Source: Brevundimonas sp. SL130 (GTDB taxonomy: Bacteria > Pseudomonadota > Alphaproteobacteria > Caulobacterales > Caulobacteraceae). From it: 64,000 nucleotides of DNA. Of the stretch, positions 15,224 through 22,710 are shown in pieces. Location of the stretch: contig NZ_CP113064.1 in NCBI RefSeq assembly GCF_026625805.1, positions 1,302,001 through 1,366,000 of the forward strand, written 5' to 3'. The translations under genes were made by a program, and so were the position numbers. Each line of letters opens with the position of its first letter. The stretch's first letter is position 1. The notes under the pieces are model-generated. The model saw only the letters and a list, made by a program, of their open reading frames with translations. It was not told where the DNA came from and made no database searches.

Positions 15224-16819
15224 ATGCGTCTTCTCTCGCTGCTGTTCGCGTCCCTGCTGCTGGCGGCCTGCGCCACCCATCCGGGCAAGGTCGATCATGT
15301 CCGGTTCGCGCCGGACGCCGCGCGTGTTCTGGCGACGACGGAAGCTGGAACCGTACGGGGGATTGAAGGCGCGGGCGTGCGCGCCTTCTTGGGCGTGCCG
15401 TTCGCTCAGGCTCCAGTGGGGGATCTGCGGTGGCGGGCGCCCCAGGCGCTCCAGCCGTGGGACGGCATGCGCGATGCGACCCGGCTCGGTTCGGACTGCA
15501 CCCAGGCCATCGGCCGCAAGGCCATTCTGGGCGGGGGCGGCGGGCTGGTCGTCGGGTCCGAGAACTGCCTCTACCTGAACATCTACGCCCCAGCCGGAAC
15601 GACGGCCCAGCCACGACCGGTGATGGTCTATATCCCGGGCGGCGCCTTCACCATCGGATCGGGGGCCAATTACGATCCGTCGAGACTGGCGACCGAACAG
15701 GGTCGGGTGGTCGTGACCCTGAACTACCGGCTCGGCGCCCTGGGCTGGCTGGCCCATCCCCAGTTCCAGGCGCTGGGCGAGGGCTTCGGCGGCAATTTCG
15801 GCCTGATGGATCAGCAGGCGGCCTTGCAATGGGTGCATCGGAACATCGCGGCCTTCGGCGGCGACCCGGCCAATGTCACCCTGTTCGCGGAGAGCGCGGG
15901 GGCCTGGTCTGCCTGCTACCTGATGGCCTCGCCCAGGTCGGAGGGCCTGTATCAGCGCGTCATCCTGCAAAGCAGCGGCTGCCTGGAGCCGTCGTCCCTG
16001 GTCAGCGCCCAGGATGCGGCTGCCTCGGGTCCCCTGTTCGCCGAAGGCCTGGGCTGCGCCGGGGCGGATCAGGTGGCCTGCCTCAAGGCCCTGCCGGCCT
16101 GGCGTCTGTCGCGTGCGCCGTCCGTGCGGGCGGGGATCAACGGGCCGGGGTCGTGGGGGCCGGTCCATACCGACGCGACCGTGCCTGAAAATCCAGCGCT
16201 CGCGATCCACGAGGGCCGGTTCACCCGCGTGCCGGTCATCGTCGGCACCAACCTGGACGAAGGGCGGCTGTTCGCCAACGAGGTCAAGGATATGGATCGC
16301 TACCAGAAGGAGACGATCTGGATGTACGGCGACCTCGGTCCGCGCGTGCTGGATCGCTATCCGGTCGGTCCCGACGGTCCCGCCTACGCCATCGCGGCCA
16401 ACTTTACCGACCAGAGGTTCGCCTGTCCGTCCCAGGCCCTGCGTCGTCAGCTGTCCCGCTATGTCCCGGTCTGGGGTTACGAGTTCGCCGATCGTGGGGC
16501 GCCCTTCGTCCTGCCGGACTGGCTCGTCGGACTGGATCTCGGCGCCTATCACGCCGGCGAACTGGCCTATGTCTTTGGGACCAGTTGGGTGTTCGCCGAT
16601 GTGAAGCGGTTCACGCCGGAGCAGAAGGCCCTGTCAGAGCGGATGCAGAGCCTGTGGGCCGGCTTCGGTCAGAGGGACTTTGGCCCGGACTGGCCCCGCG
16701 TCGAGGTGTCCGGCCCGGTGCGTGTGTTCAGCCCCGGCGGTGACCGGCTGGACGCCGACTTCTTCGACCGCCACCACTGCGACTTCTGGGACGGCGCCCC
16801 GTTCGGCGCCGTCCAATAG
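15224..16819 (+). CDS. Type-B carboxylesterase-like lipoprotein
   Basis: The 531-residue protein has a lipoprotein signal (LLLAAC, Cys16 as lipidation site) and the alpha/beta-hydrolase fold of the carboxylesterase/cholinesterase family: an early FLGVPFAQAPVGDLRWRAP, ENCLYLNIYAP, the oxyanion PGGAF, and the nucleophile motif FAESAGAWS with Ser224. The residue two before the serine is Ala rather than the usual Gly (AESAG, not GESAG). The catalytic His motif appears as YHAGELAYVFG. It should hydrolyse carboxylic esters in the envelope; the substrate is unknown. Its stop touches that of the convergent L,D-transpeptidase gene. Confidence 0.88.
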   Translation: MRLLSLLFASLLLAACATHPGKVDHVRFAPDAARVLATTEAGTVRGIEGAGVRAFLGVPFAQAPVGDLRWRAPQALQPWDGMRDATRLGSDCTQAIGRKAILGGGGGLVVGSENCLYLNIYAPAGTTAQPRPVMVYIPGGAFTIGSGANYDPSRLATEQGRVVVTLNYRLGALGWLAHPQFQALGEGFGGNFGLMDQQAALQWVHRNIAAFGGDPANVTLFAESAGAWSACYLMASPRSEGLYQRVILQSSGCLEPSSLVSAQDAAASGPLFAEGLGCAGADQVACLKALPAWRLSRAPSVRAGINGPGSWGPVHTDATVPENPALAIHEGRFTRVPVIVGTNLDEGRLFANEVKDMDRYQKETIWMYGDLGPRVLDRYPVGPDGPAYAIAANFTDQRFACPSQALRRQLSRYVPVWGYEFADRGAPFVLPDWLVGLDLGAYHAGELAYVFGTSWVFADVKRFTPEQKALSERMQSLWAGFGQRDFGPDWPRVEVSGPVRVFSPGGDRLDADFFDRHHCDFWDGAPFGAVQ

Positions 16820-17863
16820 TCAGAGAAACCGCACCGTCACGCCCGGCTTGACCTTGTCGGCCAGGGTCCAGGCGTCCCAATTGGTCAGGCGCACGCAGCC
16901 GTGTGAGGCGGTCTTGCCGACCAGATGCGGGTCCGGCGTGCCGTGGATGCCGTAGCTGGGCTTGTTCAGGTCGATCCAGACCACGCCTACAGGATTATTC
17001 GGCCCCGGCTTGACCACCACCTTGCGGTTCCCGTCGCCATAGCTGAGCTTTGACGGGTCATAGGTATAGTCGGGATTGCGAGCGACGCCGTTCACCTTGA
17101 CCGTGCCGGTCGGGGTCGGATTGTCGCCACTGCCGATGGTGGCTGGAAAATAGGCGATCAGCTTGCCGGCGGCGTCGAAGGCCTTGACGGATCCTTCGGC
17201 CTTATCGACCTCGATATGATCCACCTCGGCGGGCAGGGGCGTGGTGTTGACCGCCGGGACCAACAGCGCCTGTCCGACCCGGCCGAAGTCCGCGCCGGGA
17301 TTCATAGCCCGCAGCAGTCCCTCGGTCACATGGAAACGCTCGGCCAAAGCCTCCACGATATTGGCGTAGCCCATGAAACTGGCCTCGCCCTGCGCCTCCA
17401 GGCCCGTCGGAGCCTGGCCCGTATAGGGGCCGGCCAGATCCTGCTGCGTGATCCGGTAGGTCGAGGTCACGGCGCCGAGGCCGGCCGCGCGCAGACGGCC
17501 CATCACATCCGCGTCCAGTTCGCCGGTCACATCCAGGCCCTGGGCTTCCTGAAAGGCGGTGACAGCCTGACGCATGTTGGACCCCGCAAGGCCGTCGATG
17601 GCGCCGGGCGAAAAGCGCGCCCGTTCCAGCAGGATTTGCGCGCGGACCAGAGCCGGCTCCGGCTGGGCTGGATTTTGCGCTGTGGTTGGGGCGGAGTCTG
17701 GCGATGGCGGGGAATAGGCGCTGTTTTCGATGGCGTCGCGGGACAGCGGTCCCTGGTTTCGTATCTCGGTGGTGGCGGCGGGCGCGCGGTCGTCACCCGA
17801 GGGCGAACAGGCCGCCAGGCCGAGGATCAGCAGAGTAGGGACAAGGCGGACGTGTCGGTTCAA
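16820..17863 (-). CDS. L,D-transpeptidase (YkuD) lipoprotein
   Basis: The 347-residue protein carries a lipobox (LAAC, Cys19), a peptidoglycan-binding domain at about 75-120 ([18 protein letters not shown]), a LysM-like stretch around 165-205, and a YkuD catalytic domain with HGT and the active site [13 protein letters not shown] near the C-terminus. Such enzymes form 3-3 cross-links in peptidoglycan or attach proteins to it. The catalytic Cys is in SHGC. A 53-residue hydrophilic protein gene lies directly upstream. Confidence 0.93.
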   Translation of the reverse strand: MNRHVRLVPTLLILGLAACSPSGDDRAPAATTEIRNQGPLSRDAIENSAYSPPSPDSAPTTAQNPAQPEPALVRAQILLERARFSPGAIDGLAGSNMRQAVTAFQEAQGLDVTGELDADVMGRLRAAGLGAVTSTYRITQQDLAGPYTGQAPTGLEAQGEASFMGYANIVEALAERFHVTEGLLRAMNPGADFGRVGQALLVPAVNTTPLPAEVDHIEVDKAEGSVKAFDAAGKLIAYFPATIGSGDNPTPTGTVKVNGVARNPDYTYDPSKLSYGDGNRKVVVKPGPNNPVGVVWIDLNKPSYGIHGTPDPHLVGKTASHGCVRLTNWDAWTLADKVKPGVTVRFL

Positions 17864-17866
17864 GGC

Positions 17867-18028
17867 TCAGTTCTCTTCGCCGGTCGCCGGGTCGGTCGCG
17901 GTTTCGCCCGAGTTGCTGGAGCCTTCAGATCCCTTGGGCTCGGTGGCGGGACGCGGGGGCTCGCCGTCGCGATCAGGTCGCAGATTTTCGTTCTCGACCT
18001 TGCGATCGTCGGGCCGGGCGTCGGTCAT
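17867..18028 (-). CDS. Small hydrophilic disordered protein
   Basis: The 53-residue product (MTDARPDDRKVENENLRPDRD at the start, ending GEEN) is rich in Asp, Glu, Pro, Gly and Ser, has no hydrophobic segment and is probably disordered. The ATG at 18028 has GGAGAG seven bases upstream; an in-frame ATG six bases earlier lies too close to that site. It is three bases from the L,D-transpeptidase gene on the same strand, so the two may be co-transcribed. I recognise no family. Confidence 0.55.
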   Translation of the reverse strand: MTDARPDDRKVENENLRPDRDGEPPRPATEPKGSEGSSNSGETATDPATGEEN

Positions 18029-18205
18029 GTGCATCTCTCCAGCGGAGCGGGTCTCCGCCATCAAGCAACGCGCTGGAGGCGGCGGGGCTCCCGTAAACCC
18101 GCCCTAACAACCGTTCACCATTCCGATGAACCGTACCGCAACGGGACATGGGCCAGGATCTCAGCTGGACCGGGCCTTGCTGGACAATGCCCCAAGAGGA
18201 CGCCC

Positions 18206-19366
18206 ATGCCCGAAATGCTACAGGTCGAAATCATCAAGGCGGACGCGATGGACGCCGCGGCGATCAGCTTGTGGCGCGAATGGGTTGCGAGCAATCCCCT
18301 GCTGCAAAGCCCCTATTTCCGCTGGGACTATACACAGATTGCGGCGCAGGTCTCACCCGGCGCCGCCGTCGCGGTGTTTCGGCGGGGGGGCGATGTCGTC
18401 GGATTTTTCCCCTACCAGAAGCGTGGCGGATCGGTGCAGCCGTTGGGCGCGCCGATGAACGACTATCACGGCGTGATCGCCGCCGAGGGTGAGGTCATCA
18501 CCCTGGAAGAGGTAGCGCATCTGCTGAAGGCACGCCGGTTGAACGTGCCGGGATGGATCGGCGCCGGCGAAACAGGACAGGCGCGCGAAACTGTGCAGGT
18601 CGCCATGCCGGAATCGGGTTTCGACGCCTGGTACGCCGAACGCCGCTCGACCTTCGGCAAATACTTCAAGGACAAGGAGCGGGCGCGTCGCAGTCTGGAG
18701 AGCGAACTGGGCCCGGTTCGGGTCCAACACGGCCTGCGGGATCCCAAGCTGCTGGATCATCTGATCGACCTGAAGGCGGCGCAGTATCGCCGGTCAGGCC
18801 TCCACGACATCTTCGCCTGCGGCTGGACCCGCGATCTTCTGCAAGCCCTCATGGCGACGCAGGTCAGTGATTTCGGCGCGTCGATGGCGGCCATGTATGC
18901 GGGCGAAAAACTGGTGGCGGTCGAGTTCTCGCTTCACGCGGGTCTTCACCATCATTTCTGGTTCCCGGTCTACGAGCCCAGCCTTTCGCGCTGTTCCCCC
19001 GGCATTCTGCTCAGCATGGACACGATGCGGCTGTCGGCGGCCGACGGCTTCCGCGTCTTCGACTTCGGTTTCGAAGGCGAGAGCTACAAGAAGTATTTCG
19101 TCAACGCCCGTCAGACGGTGCGCGAGGCGGTGGTGATGCGTCCAGGCCTCGGTCAGGTCTTGGGCGACGCGGCCGTGGAGGCGCTGGATCGGACGGGGAC
19201 CAGGGGGGAAGCTCTGCGCGCATCGCTGCGCCGTCGTTGGTCCACCATCGAAGCCTGCGAAGCCTCGCCGATCGGTCGGCTGCGGGGGGCGGCCGTCGCC
19301 GCCCGCTCGGCTGTCCAAAAGGCCGCTGCCCGCAAAAGGGCGCCGGCCCGCGTCGCTCACGTCTAG
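18206..19366 (+). CDS. GNAT/FemAB-like (CelD family) acyltransferase
   Basis: The 386-residue protein fits the CelD/BcsL-type GNAT family used in polysaccharide modification: an N-terminal lobe with SLWREWVASNPLLQSPYF and VGFFPYQK, and a C-terminal lobe with FGKYFKDKERARRSLESELG, AGLHHHFWFPVYEPSLSRCSPG and DFGFEGESYKKYFVN. Caulobacter HfsK, a holdfast acyltransferase, belongs to this broad group, so a role in modifying a surface polysaccharide is possible but unproven. The ATG at 18206 has AGAGGA six bases upstream. It is seven bases from the next gene, suggesting an operon. Confidence 0.75.
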   Translation: MPEMLQVEIIKADAMDAAAISLWREWVASNPLLQSPYFRWDYTQIAAQVSPGAAVAVFRRGGDVVGFFPYQKRGGSVQPLGAPMNDYHGVIAAEGEVITLEEVAHLLKARRLNVPGWIGAGETGQARETVQVAMPESGFDAWYAERRSTFGKYFKDKERARRSLESELGPVRVQHGLRDPKLLDHLIDLKAAQYRRSGLHDIFACGWTRDLLQALMATQVSDFGASMAAMYAGEKLVAVEFSLHAGLHHHFWFPVYEPSLSRCSPGILLSMDTMRLSAADGFRVFDFGFEGESYKKYFVNARQTVREAVVMRPGLGQVLGDAAVEALDRTGTRGEALRASLRRRWSTIEACEASPIGRLRGAAVAARSAVQKAAARKRAPARVAHV

Positions 19367-19373
19367 GATAACC

Positions 19374-20300
19374 ATGAGCGACTGTCGCACCCGCTATCCC
19401 GGCCCCGTCACCCAGGCCCAGATCCATCCGCACAGTCTGGTTGATCAGGGCTTCGCCGAGGATGCGGCCCTGGCCGCCGTGCTGGATCGCTATCCGGCCG
19501 ATCTGTTCGACATCAATCTGTACGACTACGACGACGCGGGGCAGGTGTCGCTGCGGACCGGCGCGCGGGGCGATCTGTCGGGCGAAGAACTGCTGGAGGC
19601 GATCAAACAGGGGCGTCTGTGGGTCAATCTGCGCGGGGTCGAGACCGGCTGGCCCGAGTTGTGGCAGGCGGCGATGACGGACTTTCGCGCGATCCAGGCG
19701 ACCTATCCGGGTATGCGCGCCGTCCGCAACGCGGGGCAGTTGATCCTGTCGTCGCCCAAGGCGCGCGTCCCGTATCATTTCGACGCGGCGGGCGTTGTGC
19801 TGTTCCACCTGCGGGGTCGCAAGCGGCTGTTCGTCTATCCGGGCGACGAGGCGCATCTGGCTGAGCGCAATATGGAACAGGTCGTTGCGCGTCAGACGAC
19901 AGAGGAACTGCCCTATACGCTGGCGTTCGAGAACGACGCCCAGGTGATGGATCTCGAGCCGGGCCGCGCCCTGACCTGGCCGTTGTACGCCCCGCACCGG
20001 GTCGAGAACCTCGACCGCTTCTGCGTCAGCCTGTCGATGGACTTCCAGACCTGGCCTTCGCGGTTCAGGAATGGGGCGTTGTTCACCAATGCGGTGATCC
20101 GCCGTCTGGGCGGTCGGCCGCGCTTCACCGACCGCATGACGAAACCCGAATTGGCGGCCCGCTGGGCGGCGTCCTTGGCGTTCAAGCGGGCCGGGGCGAT
20201 GAAGAGCCGGATCGCCACCTTCCAGCGAGATTTCGAGCCTCGCCTTGGCGTCGCTGACGGCGCGGGGGCGCTGGCGGGCCCCGTTAATTCGAGTTCATGA
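19374..20300 (+). CDS. Cupin/JmjC-like Fe(II)-dependent oxygenase family protein
   Basis: The 308-residue protein has a cupin-8/JmjC-like core: VPYHFDAAGVVLFHLRGRKRLFVYP contributes the His-x-Asp iron ligands, and WPLYAPHRVEN the distal His. The N-terminal third is specific to a subfamily, often annotated as a transcription regulator, but I see no DNA-binding motif. Its position right behind the CelD-like acyltransferase suggests that both act on the same substrate. Whether it hydroxylates a protein, a lipid or a sugar is unknown. Confidence 0.7.
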   Translation: MSDCRTRYPGPVTQAQIHPHSLVDQGFAEDAALAAVLDRYPADLFDINLYDYDDAGQVSLRTGARGDLSGEELLEAIKQGRLWVNLRGVETGWPELWQAAMTDFRAIQATYPGMRAVRNAGQLILSSPKARVPYHFDAAGVVLFHLRGRKRLFVYPGDEAHLAERNMEQVVARQTTEELPYTLAFENDAQVMDLEPGRALTWPLYAPHRVENLDRFCVSLSMDFQTWPSRFRNGALFTNAVIRRLGGRPRFTDRMTKPELAARWAASLAFKRAGAMKSRIATFQRDFEPRLGVADGAGALAGPVNSSS

Positions 20301-20311
20301 CCTCGAGTTAA
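20284..20311. promoter_or_regulatory. Imperfect palindrome at the end of the cupin gene
   Basis: TTAATTCGAG (20284-20293) and CTCGAGTTAA (20302-20311) are inverted repeats with one mismatch. They straddle the stop codon of the cupin gene and lie about 60 bases before the next gene. They could be an operator for that gene; no T-run follows, so a terminator is unlikely. Confidence 0.3.
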
Positions 20312-20372
20312 AATGACTCGGGGCGACCGGGCGCGCACCCTTCTCTCGTAATCGGGAAAGGGAAGGCCGCAC

Positions 20373-21263
20373 ATGAAGACCGTATTGATCGCCGCCGCCG
20401 GAGTCTCCGCACTGCTCGGATTGGCGGCCGCTGCGCCCGCCTCCGCCGGCGAGGTTGAGATCCGCAACGCCGTGGCGCGCGTGATCGTCATCGTCGAGGA
20501 TCGTCAGGATATCGGCGTCGAGGTGACACAGGGCCGTTCGCGCCTGCCCGCCATCCAGGTGCGCCGTAACGGCCGCGACGTCGAGATCGACGGCGGGCTT
20601 CGCCGCAACGGCTTCTGGGGGCGAAGCGACGGCATACGTAACTGTAACTCCGGCCGCGCCGACGCCGCCCAGCCGGGGCAGGGCGCTACGGTCGAGGTGC
20701 GGGACCTGGGTCGCATCCGTCTGGAGGACGCGCCTCTGATCGTGGTGCGGACCCCCCGCAATGTCGACGTCAGCGCCGGCGGCGCCGTCTTCGGCGCTGT
20801 TGGACGCGGCGCGCGCTCGGTTGAGCTCGACAGCGGCGGATGCGGGACCTGGACTGTCGCCAATGTGGACGGCGCCCTTGAACTGAGCGTCGGCGGGTCA
20901 GGGTCGGTTCGCGCCGGCACATCCAGGTCGCTGGAAGCCAACGTCGGCGGATCGGGCTCGATCTCCGCAGGCGCGACCGGAAGTCTCGAGACAGCCGTAG
21001 GCGGTTCCGGCAGCGTCGAAGTCGCCAGCGCCAACGGTCGGGGCGACGTCTCCATCGGCGGTTCCGGGGGCGTCAACATCCGGCAAGGCCGAATGGACAA
21101 GCTGTCGGTGGCTATCGGCGGCTCCGGCGACGTCCGTTTCGGCGGAACCACGCGAGACCTCAGCGTCGCCATCGCGGGATCCGGCGATGTCCGCGTCGCC
21201 GCCGCGACCGGCGCAGTTTCCCGTTCCATCGTCGGATCCGGAACGGTTCATATCGGGCGCTAA
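20373..21263 (+). CDS. Secreted DUF2807-like beta-solenoid protein
   Basis: The 296-residue protein has a signal peptide (cleaved near ASAG, residue 26) and then repeating short strands with the motif GGSGS (for example LEANVGGSGSI, LETAVGGSGSV, VSIGGSGGV, VAIGGSGDV). This pattern is seen in the DUF2807/head-GIN auto-transporter adhesin-like family, which forms a right-handed parallel beta-helix. There are about seven such turns after residue 160. Its function is unknown. A strong terminator follows directly. Confidence 0.75.
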   Translation: MKTVLIAAAGVSALLGLAAAAPASAGEVEIRNAVARVIVIVEDRQDIGVEVTQGRSRLPAIQVRRNGRDVEIDGGLRRNGFWGRSDGIRNCNSGRADAAQPGQGATVEVRDLGRIRLEDAPLIVVRTPRNVDVSAGGAVFGAVGRGARSVELDSGGCGTWTVANVDGALELSVGGSGSVRAGTSRSLEANVGGSGSISAGATGSLETAVGGSGSVEVASANGRGDVSIGGSGGVNIRQGRMDKLSVAIGGSGDVRFGGTTRDLSVAIAGSGDVRVAAATGAVSRSIVGSGTVHIGR

Positions 21264-21286
21264 GACCCGTCTCTCGCCGCGAGAGG

Positions 21287-21321
21287 AAAGGCCCCCGGTC
21301 GTGGAACCCCGGGGGCCTTTT
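21287..21321 (+). terminator. Intrinsic terminator after the DUF2807 gene
   Basis: A 12-bp perfect stem (AAAGGCCCCCGG paired with CCGGGGGCCTTT) and a short T-run lie 24 bases after the stop codon. It should end the transcript from the cupin/DUF2807 side. Confidence 0.85.
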
Positions 21322-21340
21322 GCTTGCCCGCAGCAAAGAA

Positions 21341-21372
21341 AAAGCCCCGGCGGATCGCTCCGCCGGGGCTTT
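21341..21372 (-). terminator. Intrinsic terminator of the outer-membrane protein gene
   Basis: A 14-bp perfect stem with a four-base loop is followed, on the minus strand, by TTTTTCTTT. It lies 25 bases beyond the stop codon of the convergent barrel-protein gene and also gives a weaker signal on the plus strand. Confidence 0.85.
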
Positions 21373-21396
21373 GGCTTTCAGGCGAACCCGAAAGAC

Positions 21397-22149
21397 TTAG
21401 AAGCCGCTCAGGAGGCTCGTGATCGTCGAGACGCCCAGGCCGGCGCCGGCGCGGTCACGCGCTTGCAGACCACCGCCGAAGCTGTAGCGCAGGCCCAGCG
21501 ACCAGGTGTCGACGTCGATCGAGTCGACGTCGGCGCGGGTGTAGGAAGCGCCGACCGAGAACGGGGTGTTCTCGATTTCGTATTCGGCGCCCACGCCATA
21601 GGTCCAGGCGTCCACGTCGCCGCCGGTGACGTCGACGTTGTTGTAGCTGACGCCGGCGTTCAGGCGCAGGTTCGGCATGACGTAGAAGGCGGCGTCGCCG
21701 CCGACGGTCCAGATGTCGGCGTCGATATCGTCAGCCGTGGTGTAGGCGACCAGGCCGGTCAGGGTCGCGTTCGACAGGTACTTCTGGGCTTCGGCGCCGA
21801 CGGTCCAGACCGGGTCGTTGCCCGAGCCGATGTCGTTGGCGGCGACGAAGGCGCCGGCGCGGACGTCGGAGGTCCACATCTTGGTCAGGTGAGCGGCGGC
21901 GACGCCGGTGACGTCTTCTTCACCGAAGGCCTTGGTGTAGTCGACGGCGCCGTTCAGGGTCACGGTCCAGTCGGCGGCCGGCAGGGCGACGGTGCCGTCC
22001 ACGGTCCAGACGTCGGCGTCATAGTCGTCGCCGGCGAATTCGACCGACGGGTTGGAATAGGTCACGCCGACCGAACCGATGGCGTCTTGAGCGAAGGCCG
22101 GGGCGGCGAACAGGGCGGCAGCGGCAGTGGCGAGGAGGATCGTCTTCAT
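21397..22149 (-). CDS. Outer-membrane beta-barrel protein
   Basis: The 250-residue protein has a clear signal peptide (MKTILLATAAAALFAAPAFAQ) and then alternating short strands such as VTYSNPSVEFAG, WTVTLNGAVDY, LRLNAGVSYNNV and FSVGASYTRA, with acidic turns, ending in LLSGF with a C-terminal Phe. This is typical of small porin-like or OmpA-type eight- to twelve-stranded barrels in Caulobacterales. It has its own strong terminator and an isolated promoter region, which suggests high expression. The ligand or role is not known. Confidence 0.8.
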   Translation of the reverse strand: MKTILLATAAAALFAAPAFAQDAIGSVGVTYSNPSVEFAGDDYDADVWTVDGTVALPAADWTVTLNGAVDYTKAFGEEDVTGVAAAHLTKMWTSDVRAGAFVAANDIGSGNDPVWTVGAEAQKYLSNATLTGLVAYTTADDIDADIWTVGGDAAFYVMPNLRLNAGVSYNNVDVTGGDVDAWTYGVGAEYEIENTPFSVGASYTRADVDSIDVDTWSLGLRYSFGGGLQARDRAGAGLGVSTITSLLSGF

Positions 22150-22417
22150 TTTCGTTTTTCCTTAGCAGTCTCAACCCGGATGGGGGTCCGAGGAGGGCGG
22201 CTGCTATCAGGATACGGCCCAAGCGGAGCAATAAACCGTCGTTACATAAGTGTCTTGAAACTGTCGTGTGGCCCATCCGCCACGCCTTGTGGTCGCAATG
22301 TGTCAGGGGTGCGCGCATCTCGGGGCAAGGTGTTAAGATCGATCAATCATATAATCGTATAAGCATATCCTTATATGTATTGACGGCCGGCAGATTGTGA
22401 GGCCATTCTCAGTCGTC
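22150..22417. other. Intergenic region between divergent omp and metE leaders
   Basis: No gene is supported here. The left part should hold the promoter of the barrel-protein gene. The right part is AT-rich for this genome (about 22345-22385) and holds the palindrome and TTGACG hexamer described separately. Confidence 0.5.
22358..22385 (+). promoter_or_regulatory. Palindrome and -35 element of the metE transcript
   Basis: TATAAG-CATATC-CTTATA (22358-22375) is a perfect 6-6-6 palindrome placed immediately upstream of TTGACG (22380-22385). An operator next to the -35 of a methionine gene suggests a repressor that senses methionine-cycle metabolites, such as the ArsR-type SahR family. The identity is inferred. 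Confidence 0.4.
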
Positions 22418-22600
22418 GTGGTCTCCCCGTGTCTCGGTGCGGGGAGCTAAGAGGGAAGCCGGTGTGAAACCGGCGCTGCCCCCGCAACTGTAAGCGGCGA
22501 GTCGAGGGTCCATCTCGTGTCACTGGCGTCCGCGCCGGGAAGGCCGGATCCGAGGCGTCGACCCGTGAGCCAGGAGACCTGCCCCGACAGATAACGTCCT
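22418..22600 (+). promoter_or_regulatory. Cobalamin riboswitch
   Basis: The leader contains the hallmark B12 riboswitch core: GAAGCCGGTGTGAAACCGG, then GCTGCCCCCGCAACTGTAAG, and the B12 box GAGCCAGGAGACCTGCC at 22567-22583. Adenosylcobalamin binding should switch off metE, the B12-independent enzyme, when B12 is available for MetH. Downstream, CCGGCGGGGT (near 22602) can pair with the ACCCCGC segment near 22640, a possible expression platform. Confidence 0.93.
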
Positions 22601-22710
22601 CCGGCGGGGTGCCCGGTCAGGCCGCATGCGCGCCGCCGGACCCCGCACGTCCGCGTCGGCGTCCGCGCGACCCTGTCCGAAACCTGGCCACAACACAGGT
22701 TTCGAATGTC

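Noticed and set aside
17216-18205. Long upstream extension of the CelD-like gene frame
   Set aside because: The open frame before 18206 runs antisense through the L,D-transpeptidase gene, whereas the ATG at 18206 has a good ribosome-binding site and starts family-like sequence.
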